Shown piece by piece: positions 34,619 through 49,646 of a stretch of DNA of 64,000 nt (its first letter is position 1; every line of letters starts with the position of its first letter). A model generated the notes under the pieces. That model was not told where the DNA came from and ran no database searches. It saw only the letters and a list, made by a program, of their open reading frames with translations. Position numbers and translations under genes: made by a program. The DNA comes from Penicillus capitatus. Lineage: Eukaryota > Chlorophyta. The stretch is from assembly GCA_965649825.1 (NCBI GenBank), contig OZ287698.1, positions 806,001 to 870,000 of the forward strand. Reading direction: 5' to 3'.

Positions 34619-37600
34619 CTAATCGCTGTCGGTGAGTGTCTGAGATCCCGCAGTGCGCGGCGTTGGAGACGCGGAATGCACCTCGTCGGAACGCATGCTG
34701 TGCACCTGCGTCGATTCCGTGAGCGTTTCCTTGTCGTCTTGGCCTTCGTCAATGGTCGACATGTTTTGTGTCTCACCGGTGGAATGAAAAGCGGCACGAT
34801 TGGATGTCTCGCCAGATGTCTCTCCAGCTGGCGTACGTTCGCTGTCCAGTTCTCCATATGAATGCGATGTACCCTCGAACACGTAATTTGGATCCTTCTT
34901 AATTGACATATGCTCTGGATCCCAAAAGCCCAAGTCCGGCAAACGAGTGCGTGGATGCTCGGCGTTGGGATTGTAAGCCATTGGGGAGGTGATCTCTGGT
35001 GACTTGTCTGACTCCAGAACACCGTCTGGTAATTCGCGGTTCCTCTGTGCACCACTTGTAACGAGTCTGGTCGTTGGACTTTCATCACTGTCGGCAAGGC
35101 GGCTACAACACACGATCCAGTCACTCATGTTCGATGATGATGATCATCATCCACAAGACAGCGACGTACCGTTTGGAACTGAGGGGAGACTCGACATAGC
35201 ACTTTCCCATAGAATCTGACATGCGATGTTGCGCGTTGCGCAATCCAACATGAGAGGCGAGCTTGGTTTTGAAATCTTTCCAAATAGAGGATTCTGTTTT
35301 GGCTGGACCGGGATAATAAGTTGACGCTTCTTCTCGTTTCTTTTCAAGGAGTTCCTCCGTTGTTTTGTTCGTGGCTTCACGACTTCTCTTGCTGGCATAG
35401 TAGTACACGAGGAACAGCAAAAGAACCAGAGGAATAATGATGCAGGGAAGAAGAATCCAAACGAGGTTATCGCCGTCGTCATTGTCATACCTAAAAACAC
35501 CATCCATCCATCCATTCAACAAAAACATCTTCTACAGCAATCTGCTTACGTATTGGCATTGAACTCCAGTGAAGCTGAACGCTCATCTGCCTTCACTGTT
35601 GGGGGATCCTCCTCCGTTGTATCGCTTTCAGAATCTGGCCCTCCTGTGCGCCATCCATCGCATGAAATGATTCTTCTGATCCGGGAAGTTTACCTGTTGC
35701 GGTCACATCGCCCAGAGGCACGTAATTCTGTCGTGGCAAGCAGCGTGTGTCTGTGTCGTTCAAACGATAAAACCCAAATGCGCAGTCCTCACAGTTAGCG
35801 CCAGTGTACCCATCAAAACAATCACACTGGCCTCCACTTCCATACAGACATCTACCATGACCCGAACACGCCACAACTCTGTTGCCAAAGCCTTGGTCCA
35901 ACGAACACCATTCAAAGGTCATCGGACAGTCTGCCAGACATATGGTTTCAGAATCTTCTACTCGGTCTCCTCCTGTTTGTGCCTCCCCGATCTCACAGAG
36001 TTCATTACCACAGAGAGGTCTCTTGAATACCTCCAGACTGCTGAAATTACACTCCGACACATCCTCAGTGATTTCGCCAAATAATGAACGCGCCAATGCA
36101 GTTTCGATAGATTCTTGGTTCATCGGCACTCCTCCGACACTGACGTTTACTTCACTGTCGCTCGACCGAGCACTTCCTGTTGTAACATTCCATACAATTT
36201 CTTCCACCTAGTCACAATCACCATGGCTTAAGAGAAGAGGCGAATAGCATCCTACTGGCCGCAGCAAAGCATCGCCAATGCGTTGACTGAAAGATTCCTC
36301 GCAGGTTGGAAGAACGCGACTTGGCGAAACATCGAATTGAAATATAATTTCTGTTCTGCAAGATGATCCATCACCGTCACACACACCGCATTCATCGATT
36401 TGACCGGTGGAGCAACAGATGCCGTTGCCATCCAACGTTCCCTGATCACATCATTGAGCTAGCTCAAAGCGAACAAGCAGTTTCTCACTTTGCAACAACG
36501 ACCAAGCGCGTCGAGAACGTTGTCGCCATTGCACTCGCCACACATATCCAAGGTACCTCGGCAACATTCGCCATTGCCATCGAGCTGGACTTCATCGTTT
36601 TCTCCCTCGCAGCATTTGTAATCTTTCAAATCGAAAATGCCCGAGTCGCAACATTTTCCGTTGGCGTCGAGCAGTTTGGGAGGCGCACAGTTGCCTTCGG
36701 GTCCTCGCATGTCAATCTGACAATCGTCTCCTTCGAATCCTTCATTACACGTGCATCGACCATTGCTGCAATCGCCACGGTGCGAGCACCACATATTCTC
36801 GCAGCTCCCACTCTCCGAGCGCTGGAGGAGTTTTCTTGAGGTCCTGTCACAGTCCTCAGGATTACAACGGCGCGTCGTTCGTGGCTTTTCCAAGTTGAGA
36901 GCTTCGCAAAGAACCTCGTCTCTCTCCTCGCCATCTAGCCCCTTGCATGTGACATCGCGTTCACGACTTCTTGTCTCACACGAACACTCTCCCCATTCGG
37001 AAGGTTCGTATCGGACGATGTCGCAAGGACTGCTATTGCATGTTCGATTGAGACGGGTGTTTGCTGGGAGAAGGCGTGTGCATTCGTCGTCTCTCAACAT
37101 TTCTCCGTCTCGGAAACATCTGACTTCTCTCGTTTGCACACCCACCTCGTACGTTCCTGCGCAGGATATTGGCATTCATGTGTGAATGCTCAACGAATAA
37201 TTGCCGAAAAACCTGTCGATTCATTAAATTGTGAGCATCCCTGGGAACAGGTGGACCAGTCGAGCAACTCGAACCTGACACCTTGCTCACAATCGGCAGG
37301 ATTGCAGCTCTGGCTGGTGGACTTAGCCTCAAATTGTGCAGCTTCGCATCGTTCTTTTGGCAATGGAACGCCAAACCTGTTGCGACACGTGAGCACGCGT
37401 TCCTACAGAGGGAAGGCAATTTTTGGAACGCTGTGGCGATCCAAAGACAGATCCTGTACTTGAGTCGCCTGGCCACCCGCTTGGTTGCATAATTCCGAGC
37501 ATTCTCCCCATGGACCCTCATAGACCTCGTTGTCTGCTCGAGGAGTCACCATGACAGTAACATTGACGGCAACTAGCAGACCATCCACGTCAATATTATG

Positions 37601-39876
37601 AACAGAGGAAAGGAGTGGGCACACATTCTTCCGATTCTGGAGCTGGAGCGGATTCTTCCATATCCTTCTCGAAATCTTCCATGGACGCAGGCGCTTCTGG
37701 TTCGATTTCTGACTCGAGAATGTCAACGTCAGGTTCACTGGCAGGTGCACTCTCTTCTGGTTCCATTTCAGATGCGGGCGCACTGGAGGACGCTTGAGGT
37801 AGACATTCGTCCGGGATCTCAAGGACATTGTCGAACAGATCCTCCATGGCGTCATCATCGACCATCAGGAGCAAAGCTTGCTCGCGACGGAAGAAATCGC
37901 AGGGATCCATCGCTGGCGCAGATGTGGACGGCTCCGGCTCACTCTCGGGAGCGTAATCGGAATCGTAGGCGGATGGCTCCGGCTCACTCTCGGGAGCATA
38001 ATCGGAATCGTAGGCGGATGGCTCCGGCTCACTCTCTGGAGCGTAATCGGAATCGTAGGCGGATGGCTCCGGCTCACTCTCGGGAGCGTAATCGGAATCA
38101 TAGGTGGACGGTTCCGGCTCACTTTCCGGAGCGTAATCGGAATCATAGGCGGATGGCTCCGGTGCACTCTCGGGAGCATAATCAGATTCGCTGGCGGGCG
38201 GTTCGGGTTCGCTTTCGGGGGCGTAGTCAGATTCGCTGGCTGGTGGTTCGGGTTCGCTGGATGGAGGTGCTTCTTCGGATTCACTGGCTGGAGGTTCAGG
38301 CTCGCTTTCCGGGGCGTCGGTGGATGGCTCGATACTTGGTGGTGCACTTGGTTCGGCTACACTGCTTGGTGATACATCAGGCACTTCAATACTGCTGGGT
38401 GCTGCGTCGCTTGCTGGTGGTTCTTCTGGTGGAACGGACGGTTCGACAGGAGACGGCTCTAGCTCAGTCTCGTTGAGGTACGCCCGTAGAATAATCGGAT
38501 TGAATCGGCAACTCGTTTGCGTCACGTCCACATCGCATCCAGGAAGACAAACTCCGTTACGAATCGTCTGAAACGATGGTTGATCGACCTCAACGAAGCT
38601 CCCGCCTGGACTGCGGCACTCTACTGTGTCCCGGCCCTACAAGTGCACGCTCTAACACACTGATCCAGTCGTGAATGCGAGACACCGCTGAAGGACTGCA
38701 TTCGAATGTGTTGATGGCATTTGAGATTTGTTGTGAAACAGACGCCGCACATACAACATCAGCACGGGGACCGATGCAAATATCTGTACTACAACTCCGT
38801 CGCTTGCAAGCTGCGATAAGTTCCGACGGATCTCCGCAATACGGCACACATCCTGTGTCTTGTCCGAGAACAGCCTAGTACAACATCATCCTCACATTCT
38901 CCGTTGGACAGGGGATCATGAATTGCTTGTTGGAGTGTGCTTTGGTCATTGGCTCCCACAATCGAACACGAACAGAGATAACCATCCGGTTCTGAACCGT
39001 TTTCACAGTTTGCTGTAGGAAATGAAAATCACGAAGGTGGAAGGTGCGATGGGGGGTTGGGGTGTCTCACATTCGATTTTGGGAATATCCTCTTCGTCTT
39101 CGTCTTCGTCCTCGGGACTGGGAGATACGAGAACAGGCGGACCAAATCTGGCTGGAAATTGGCACGATAGCTGTGGCTGGCCACACGCCTGCGCACAAGC
39201 TCCGTTGCTCACTTTATCGAATGTTTGGCGGTCGACAGTAAACCCTCCTTGGCAGACAAACCAGCCTGCTTCCTACCGAACACGACAGTACATGAGATCT
39301 GCTCATCATCAATCGCAGCAGTCACATCACTAAACTCGCATCCGCCTCGGATGACTTGGATATCTCTTCCTCCCAGATCTGTCGCTCCGCAGTTATTATG
39401 AACACAGACATATTGCGAGCAATCTTGTTGAGGCACTGCAGGATCGAGTTCGACGCTCGTACTGGAATCATCGTCCGAACCACAAATGGGTGTGCATCGA
39501 ATTGCCCCGTTCAAAGAAACCTAAAAACCCTCGTCAAGAAATGGACACAGCATCTCTCTCGTGTTACTCGCTGAACAGCTGCATGGTCCTCTGCCGAAAG
39601 TATTTCGTTTCCGCACTGATAGGACTCTGCAGCGTTCCCGTCTGGACAGACTACCACCATCCACAGTTGTCATGTATGAGGCATGGCTTTTCTTGTTAAC
39701 AATGCTGTACTTGTGTCAGAGGTCCTTAAACGCCTTCCCGTTGACTCGACTGCGTTCAAAGGGTCGATTCCGAGAACGTCGCCGTCGAGGACTCGATTAT
39801 TTATCGTTTTAGAAGACGTGTCGGTGAGAAAACAGCAAAGAAGAAGTAAGAAACCAAGTTTAGAAAATCTTCCCAT
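34619..39876 (-). CDS. T2: membrane-anchored member of the cysteine-module/TSP/EGF family
   Basis: It begins with a signal peptide (M-G-R-F-S-K-L-G-F-L-L-L-L-C-C-F-L). Then come two A-B units (the first at about 39650-39080, the second at about 39010-38480), a long Pro/Glu/Ser/Asp/Tyr linker (38470-37620) and three TSP-1-like repeats (V-Y-E-G-P-W-G-E-C; W-S-T-C-S-Q-G-C; W-G-E-C-S-C) to about 36850. S-R-K-L-L, an EGF-like domain (C-S-H-R-G-D-C, about 36790), four 'G-x-C-C' motifs and D-E-C-G-V-C-D-G-D-G (about 36390) follow, then a second EGF-like domain (C-D-C-F-D-G-Y-T-G-A-N-C, about 35830). A transmembrane helix (I-L-L-P-C-I-I-I-P-L-V-L-L-L-F-L-V) lies near 35460-35400, and a Ser/Thr/acidic cytoplasmic tail runs to the stop at 34619. 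I count about 14 short introns; a few boundaries (near 38880 and 35690) are uncertain. A cell-surface adhesion or matrix protein is inferred. Confidence 0.82.
37915..38330 (-). repeat. 45-bp tandem repeat in the T2 linker
   Basis: About eight to nine imperfect copies of a 15-residue unit reading roughly A-P-E-S-E-P-E-P-S-A-Y-D-S-D-Y. The regularly spaced Asp/Tyr and Glu/Pro make an acidic, extended spacer. Copies near 37950-38150 are nearly identical at the base level, showing recent expansion. Confidence 0.9.
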
Positions 39877-42053
<2,177 letters not shown>

Positions 42054-42179
42054 AACACGCGATCGACTCTTGATGTGATCCTCATATCGAGAAACCAATA
42101 CATTTACGCTCCTAGTAATTCGGGATAAGCTGACAAGTGTAGAAAGATTTCGTTCGTATACGTACGGTGTGAAAGTGTG

Positions 42180-43385
42180 ATGTCGCGACGGCACCTCTTA
42201 TGTCGGGCGGTTCAAACGGTGTGTCGTTACCTGAGTCGATATGGACGATGCTGTCGATCGATAGGTGCGATCCGTCGAGTGGCCCAAGAGCGTGGTCCTC
42301 TGCGAAGTGAGTGCTCGAGACGGACTGCAGAATGAGAGCGCGGTCGTGCCGACGCAAAAGAAAATCGACTATCTGAATCGATTGAGTCGGGCTGGGTTCT
42401 CGGCGATAGAGGTGACGAGTTTTGTATCGCCCAAACGCGTGCCGCAGATGGCGGACGCAGCAAATGTCTTGCAAGGCATCGAGAGACGGGCGAATGTACT
42501 CTATCCGGTTCTGACGCCGAACATGAAGGTAGCTGTATCATGGACATATGCCAAGGGAGATGTCTGGATGGGCGTTAGGGACTCGAAGATGCTATGCATG
42601 CAGGAGCTTGCGATATTGCGCTGTTCACGGCAGCTTCTGAAGAATTCTGTCAGCGAAATCTCAACATGTCTATCGAAAAGAGCCTCAAAACCTTTCAAGA
42701 GATGACGACGATCGCCAGAAAACGCAGTATGAAGATTCGCGGGTGCGGATCGTTATCGAAATCCCGCCTTATCGTCACATGCCACTAGGTACGTCTCCTG
42801 CGCCATGGGATGCCCCTTCGAGGGAGCCATCGATCCAAAACGCGTGGCTGATGTGACCGCCGCCCTGATTCGTAAGTCTTCGGGTGTGGCAGAGAATATC
42901 GATAGCGTCTGTCATCAGAAATGGGTTGCTACGAAGTGTCGATCGGAGATACGATCGGCGTCGGCACTGCCGCGTCCGTTCGACGTGTCTACGAGGTACA
43001 AAGAATCGTCACATTACATTCACTCTTAGAGATCTTATTTCGAGGACAGGCATGCTTGCAACAGGTATCCGTTGAACAACTGGCGGCGCATATGCATGAC
43101 ACCTACGGTCAAGGCCTGTCGAATGTACTAACATCTCTACAGCTCGGTGTTCGAACGATCGACGCATCCATTGCGGGTCTCGGTGGATGTCCATTTGCGA
43201 CGGGCGCCAGCGGAAATGTCGCGACAGAAGATGTGCTCTACCTCCTTGACGGTCTCCATATCGATCACGGTATCGATTGGGAAAGCGTCCTCGATGCCAA
43301 TCGCTTTATTACGGAACTCGTCGAAGTGCCAAACCGATCGAAAGCTGCCGCCGCGTTGATGCGTCGGCGGATGACTTCGGCGTAA
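42180..43385 (+). CDS. HMGCL: Hydroxymethylglutaryl-CoA lyase
   Basis: Six exons (42180-42218, 42265-42528, 42579-42742, 42789-42871, 42919-42995, 43065-43385) give 315 residues. It cleaves HMG-CoA to acetyl-CoA and acetoacetate, the last step of leucine breakdown. Motifs are S-A-R-D-G-L-Q-N-E near the start of the TIM barrel, S-F-V-S-P-K-R-V-P-Q-M, L-G/S-D-T-I-G-V-G, H-M-H-D-T-Y-G-Q with metal-binding His residues, and the catalytic-Cys loop G-G-C-P-F-A-T-G-A-S-G-N. The first exon (M-S-R-R-H-L-L-C-R-A-V-Q-T) is basic and free of acids, like a mitochondrial presequence. It starts 126 bases after the beta-tubulin stop on the same strand, but the two have no functional link. Confidence 0.97.
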
Positions 43386-44030
43386 GTTTCCCTTTTTCAT
43401 TTGCGAATCGTCGCGCAGGCTTCAAAGATCAGTGGGCATAACTTGTCTTCCTGCGTGTGAACTATGATTGTCGTCGCGCTTCTCATTCGGTTCAGCACAA
43501 GAAGATCCCCCATCCAGACAGAGTACAGATGTCATTGCACTATGTGTATGTATGTCTTCTGCAAAACGTCATGCCCAATGTTTGAATGTCTCCATGCGCG
43601 ACGAGAAGATAGATACTTATGCTGCGCAGTTGGCAGAAATGACAAAGTCTGCCATATGTACGAGCAAAACGACGAATGATCGATGAATCGTTGGTGTGAG
43701 AATATAAAAGGAGGAGAAAGAGGAGTGCTTGGAATCATAGGAAAGAGTGCCAACTCTCCGTCTTCATTAGAAGTCAACCAGTCCGTCAGTCAGTCAGTCA
43801 GTCAAGTAAACGTCAGGGTATGATCCGGTCACAGACAGAACAAAACGTACATACCATACGTCATACCTAAGTCATGGACAAAGACCTTGAACACGGGCCA
43901 AAAAATTCACGGACAGCGAATCTGTCCATCAGACGGCACGAATGTTCACGAGGTAGTAAAAGAGTGTCATGTCAAGCAGGGAGAACGAGAGTGATGACAA
44001 AGAAAGGTCTTGTGTGCGTCTAGAGCACGT
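43386..44030. other. Convergent intergenic region
   Basis: About 650 bases between the HMG-CoA lyase stop and the end of T3. It holds a short (TCAG)n run at about 43778-43804. No gene seen. Confidence 0.4.
43778..43804. repeat. Tetranucleotide microsatellite
   Basis: About six tandem copies of TCAG/CAGT in intergenic DNA. Confidence 0.85.
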
Positions 44031-47000
44031 TCATAAGTGATGATGTCTTGCAGAAGACGTTGGGCTGCGTTGATGTGTCGACACAGAGAAGGAGAGATCG
44101 TCACTCGCAGGTGTCTGATCTTCTCGAAGTCCCATGTCTGTCCTGAAGCGGAAAAACGTGCGCCAACGTTGTCTGAAACCCCAGCGTGGTGGATCGCGAC
44201 GCATGGGACTGGAAGGAACGGAGACTGTGGGCTCAGATGAGAAATCGTTGGCATCGGTGGATTGTGGGGGGAATTCGAAACTCACGGCAGAGTCGGTGCC
44301 CCTATGTAAAGGCCGTGATTCTTCGGAACGTGGGGATGGTGTCGACTCCTCCTCGATCTCTGGGGTACGACTGCCAACGCACACCGTTATCAGTAAAAAG
44401 CAAAGAAAAAGAGAGCGTTGAGGAAAGAAACCTGAAACGCCGGGCCGATCTATCGGGACGTCCAGAATTCTCACCCTCCGATTCTAGAAACACACCCGAT
44501 CAATCTCCTGCCGGCGGTCATCGCGATCGATCGATCTCCTGCCGGCGGTCATCGCGATCGATCGATCTCCTGCCGGCGGTCATCGCGATCGATCGATCAA
44601 TTCTTCTTACCGAGCATCCAATCCAAGGAGTGCAAAAGTGAGGAGCTATCTCGCGATTGCAAAAGAGAAGAACTGTCGAGGCTTTTGGAGCTTCTGTGTT
44701 CTACGGGAGGAGGAGATGATGATGTGCCTGCACCGAAGGAACTCCACGGGACAGGATCGAAATCCAGGGTACTGCCTTCTTGAATAGGAAACAGTGGATT
44801 GTTCTGTAGGGGTTTCGTTGTAAGGGAACAGACGACAAAGGCAAAGATGTATGTACCTCTTCGGGCGACGGCATCCGTCTCGATTGTCGTCGGTCGCCTG
44901 AGACATCGACGGTGCTGAGTGTCATTGCACGATGAGGAAAATTGAGCGATGCATCCGAAGACGTCGATGCAAGGAAGGGTCGGTGCATAGGATTATCATG
45001 AAAATTACTTCCGTCCACCATCTCCGTCACTCCTATCGCCAACAACTCACTCGATCGTTCATAATAGTATGGTATTCACTTCGGTTTGGAGTTGCCGGTA
45101 CTTCCTGTGGCTCATTCTTTCCACCTACTGGAGCACCGCTGCTTCTAGAGAAGGACAAAGAGTTGGGAGAATTGAGAGATGTTTCCGAGGACGCACGCCG
45201 TCATGGTAGAAGGAGGAAAGTTCTCCGTTTCCGTCTCGGACCGCGATATTCCGCTGCGTTTCACTGAATCTCCAGAAGGATCTGTACGCAGAGTGGACGG
45301 CAGATTCTGTGTAAAAAAGTTGTTGTCTGTTAGACTCAGATGCACCGCAGCGATCAGGGCAATGAAGATGATGAAGATCAGAATACCGAGCAGCGTTCCG
45401 ACGACAACTCTGAACTGTTTCCGATCCTGGTTTCTACAAGACAGACAAACAAGCTCCCAATTACAAAAGTCTGCTGCCTTTCCTTAAGCTGCCAACCTGT
45501 TTTTCTCCACCTCCATATCTTGTTGTGCAATGGTCCTAGGCACTTCGTCAGAATCGGACTGGTGAGGATCCATAGGAAGACAATGGCCGTTTCTCGGTTG
45601 AAAACCATCTGAGCAACGATCGCATGCCTCGCCACCATATCCCTCAAAACAGGAACAGGATGCCATCCCCGCAAATGTACAGATGCCTTTGCCAGAGCAC
45701 GCTTTTTCGGCAGTTCCGATGGAACTGTTTTCTCTTTCTGTGATCGGGCACTTGGCCATCACAAAAAAGCAATCCTCGATACCGATCCATTCAAAGTCGC
45801 CCCGATAGACTCCGGAGAACGACGTGCTCGGAATCATAATCGTTTCCCCAATTTCGCAGTAGCCGTTTCGCGGAACGGGTTTTCTTGACACATCCCCCAA
45901 TTCAAAAGTCCTGTTTCCGCATCCACTGCTGGCGTAATCCAGATCTGGCAGTCTTTCTTCTATGATATCTTTCATGACACTGACGGGGCGATCGTGGTCG
46001 ACGAGAGAACCCGGAATGAAGATAATCAACAGATCTGTCGTATTACTGAAGTGGATCCTTCGATTCTCCGCTCCCTGTAACAACAGCTTCTCCCCATCTC
46101 TTGATATCGGTCGGATGTGTTTACCTCTTTCATGACAATCGTCTTCTTCGCGAGATTGTTCACACAGGTGTTCGTTATTGGACGAGCGCCAGGAGGATTG
46201 TTCACATTAAGCTCTACTCTGAATTCGCAAGACACACCAAATCCATCGCACACACCACACTCATCGATGTTCCCGCTCGTACAGCAGAATCCATTGGCGT
46301 CAAGAGTCGTCTGTAAACAGCAAAGAAATAAAAAGGCAGAAACGATGAAGGTGGGTGGATGGGATCTACATTGCAGCACGATCCAAACGCATCTACGAAT
46401 ACAGCACTTCCTCCACAGCGCCCACAGACGTCAACCTCTTGCTCGCAGCAGTTGCCATCGGCATCAAGCTTCGCGCCCAGAGGACAGCAACTATAGTTGA
46501 AATCGTATATCCCAGACTCGCAACACTTTCCTGGACACACATAACAAAAACTGTTCTCGTCAAAAGGGATGGCACTCTTTGCCCAGGACAGACCAGTTAT
46601 TCGCAGTTGACTGTCTTTACAGCTCGGATCTTCAGTGATGTTAATATTCATTCGTTTCTCGCAGTCTTTGCCTTTGAATCCTCTGTGGCAGACACAATCA
46701 CCTTTCAGGCAATAACCATTGCCTACAAGAAAATAAAGCGATCTGTGTGAGCATGTATGCATATGGTGAACGAGAGTGCCTGAGCAATTTCGTTGCCGGC
46801 AGCTGGAATCCTCCTCCACCAGAAGCCGCCGTGATGTTTCGTGCTCACTGCACGTGCAGCGCCTTTCCGTTGCTGGACGGGGAAGAGAGAGGCTCTTGCA
46901 TGTCGCAAGCTTCAGTGTGCGATCAGGGTCATCTGTGGAGACACAGACCAGACTACGTGTCTGTATATTCCGTTCACAATCGCAGTTCTGCCACGACGTC

Positions 47001-49294
47001 GGGAGATAGATCAACGAATTGCACTGCCTTGGATCACATGGCAGCTGATTGGGTTCTAGGATCAATGATGAACACAGTTCTTCTGATGTTGGAAACAGAG
47101 AGCCATCTTGTAGTTGTTCATAGCAGTCAAATTTTCTCGTTCGTGAACCTACAGTTCAACAGAGTGGTCCTTGGCAAAGAATACGACGGAGAATGACGGA
47201 CATGTGTTGTTTCGCAGCTGGCAACTGGACCAGTCTTTGAACTGATAGGTGTATTGTCCATTGCAACTGTCGTCGATTCGTGTGGATGGACACACTTGTG
47301 ATGATCGTTCCTTCTCGATGGCAGGACACAGTGTAGATTCGACAGGCAGTCCCGATGCCATCGATCGACATATCACGAATCTCTCCTGCCAAGGAGCAAC
47401 ACAGAACGAATGCTTGCGATCGAGGACGGCAACATCCACACCTGAATTCTTCGCCCGAATTCTGGTTGATTACAGGGTTGTCGACAGGGCATCCAGGGCG
47501 CAGTGTAGATTTCGAAGTTCGCAGATGGAGGTCGAGAAGGAGGACGATCCTTATCCAATTGCACTGGACTTGAAACAATCTCATCATTGTCTTGATCAAT
47601 AACGGGTATCTGGAGTGCTGGATCAGGAGATAGGAAGGCGGGATCGCTATCTTCTGTAACTGGATTCGTCTTTTGAAGCTGAGAGGATTCCGTAGCGTTC
47701 GTATCTGTGTCCGTAGAAACGGAAATAACGGCTGGCCGCGGGCTTCGGTCCTCGATGTCGTCTACATCATACACCCCATAGTGTTCGTCAACATCATCGT
47801 CGTCATAATCGGCCCCGCCCTCTTTCTCTGCGATCTCGTCTTCTTTGTCTGTTTTCGATGTCCCTTCAACGACTGCTTTGTCTATCTTCTTTGTTTCTTC
47901 CTCGGACAGAGTGGCTTTGCCCTCTGACTTCTGCCCCTTCTCTTTCTTTGGCCTCTTTGCTTCTGGTTTAGTAAGAAGCTCTTCTGTTTCCAGTTTGCCT
48001 GTCGTGTCTTGTTGCTGCCTCTCTGATGGTTTGTCTCTCTTTTTCTTCTTTTCCTCTACCGCGAGCTTTCCTTTTCTCGTTTCTTCCTTTTCAGTGTCTG
48101 AAGATATTTCCTCGGGTTCGATGCCATAACGTGCTCGAAACAGACAAGAGTCTGTTCGAAATGCAACGCTGCAGGATTCCACACAGCTGCCGAATTTTGC
48201 CCATCTGTAACCAGGATCGTCGATTTCCAAAATGCCTCCACAGTTCCACATCTGAGAATCCTAGATCCGTCTGCATTCGCTCATGATCCCATCCAGCCTT
48301 ACGACTCACCGTAGAAAACGTACATGAAGATTCTTTAACGACTTTGACGGACTTCGACTTAATGGAGGCGGCACAGTTGTTATAAAGACAGATCATATCA
48401 AAACAACCATCTCCAAGGTTTCGCATTTGCATATGGTTCTTGACAGGTTCGACGACGAGACACGTTGTGAGATCACGATCAGTATCAGAGCAGACTGGAC
48501 GACACCCCCTTCCACTGCCTTGTGAATTCTGTAGAAGCATATCACTCTTACATACAGCTGGACACGAAAGTGGTCGGTCGTCTGTACCTCGGTGTATGTA
48601 AGCATTTCACCTCTGTCCACTATTCTACAGTCACAGACAAACTCCGATGCTACAGTGCCGTCTCCACATTCTCCTGCACGACATACAGACGTCAACAACG
48701 TCCTGCATCTCGACCTGGATGTTATGCCAAATGAGATGGTGACGTGATTTGGTGTCTCGAACTGAGGAAAGATCTCGCAAGAAAGGCTTTGAGGCTCACA
48801 GGATTGAGTGCATAATCCGTTCGTTAAGATATCGAGTGTGATTGGATCCACAGATACATTTTCGCAATCCCAAATTCTTCTTATCTACGAGACACTCCCT
48901 CATCATTCCCGTTGTCATATCTCAGTCTTGGGCACTTCGTTGTACGTGCATGGAGCGCTCGTCACTTGCTGAAACAAATCCGTTCCCACATTCACTCCGC
49001 AGCCCATGTACATACAAGTATGCCACTGAGGTGCATTCTGTTGATTGCAGCTCGGCGTTGTAGGCACTGCCACGAAAGACAGACAGTCTCTTAGAAAAGA
49101 GTGAGCGACGTCAAAAGAGTGCCGATGCCTGACTGCATTAGATGTCTGTTTGACGTCGCTGAGTGGAAGCTGCTCCATCCCAGTTCAGGGTCACCGGCAG
49201 AGTTCACGACGTAATAAGACGACGAGACTGCTGTGAAGGCCAAAACGACGCCACACAGGAAACAGACAAGAATCCTCCGGCATTTCTGAACCAT
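44031..49294 (-). CDS. T3: membrane-anchored member of the cysteine-module/TSP/EGF family
   Basis: Exon 1 (49294-49134) encodes a signal peptide (I-L-V-C-F-L-C-G-V-V-L-A-F). Two A-B units follow; the first A has fewer Cys, and the first B includes I-T-L-D-I-L-T-N-G-L-C-T-Q-S-C. A Lys/Glu/Asp-rich linker (about 48110-47570) leads to three TSP-like repeats (W-M-P-C-R-Q-P-C; W-S-S-C; W-Q-N-C-D-C). S-R-R-L-L, an EGF-like domain (G-Y-C-L-K-G-D-C-V-C), 'C-C' motifs, D-E-C-G-V-C-D-G-F-G and a second EGF-like domain (C-S-C-F-E-G-Y-G-G-E-A-C) precede a transmembrane helix (G-T-L-L-G-I-L-I-F-I-I-F-I-A-L-I-A-A-V) at about 45400-45345. The Ser-rich cytoplasmic tail has two possible ends: a TGA at 44597-44599, or splicing onward to exons ending at 44031 (E-I-E-E-E-S-T-P-S-P). 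Tail exons are the least certain part. Confidence 0.78.
44505..44600. repeat. 31-bp tandem repeat (minisatellite) in the T3 3' region
   Basis: Three near-perfect copies of a unit built from GATCGATCGATC followed by TCCTGCCGGCGGTCATCGC. It overlaps either the last intron or the 3' untranslated region of T3, depending on which C-terminus is used. The GCCGGCAG on the minus strand gives repeated potential splice acceptors. Confidence 0.88.
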
Positions 49295-49646
49295 TCTCTT
49301 AGTTTTCAGCCGCCCGAATCTTATTCGTTATGGTATGGAGCTTTGCGGTGCGAAGAAGACAAGATATGCGTCGTGATGGTAAATTTTCAGAGCAACCGCC
49401 AGAGTTTATAGGTGGCTGAGACAAGAAATCATGCTTCTTCCTAAGCGTCGAACGATGAAAGCGTGTCGTACTCCTCCTAACCGTCTACCGCTCGACCCGC
49501 GGCCAAGAAGCGTTGTCCACCACGCGCCGCCGATTCCCGTCATTTCTCCCGTTGGCTGACCCTCTTTGGCGGCAGTCGACTGGCTGACAACATTCACTGA
49601 GTTGACTCGCTCAGGCTTGTGGCATTCAGGGTATCACGTTGAATAC
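49295..49646. promoter_or_regulatory. Head-to-head promoter region of T3 and T4
   Basis: About 350 bases separate the start codons of two divergent paralogues, so their promoters probably overlap and could be co-regulated. No defined motif is recognised. Confidence 0.45.

Noticed and set aside
37598-38476. A 292-residue plus-strand frame rich in Arg/Pro/Asn
   Set aside because: Antisense shadow of the T2 acidic linker repeat.
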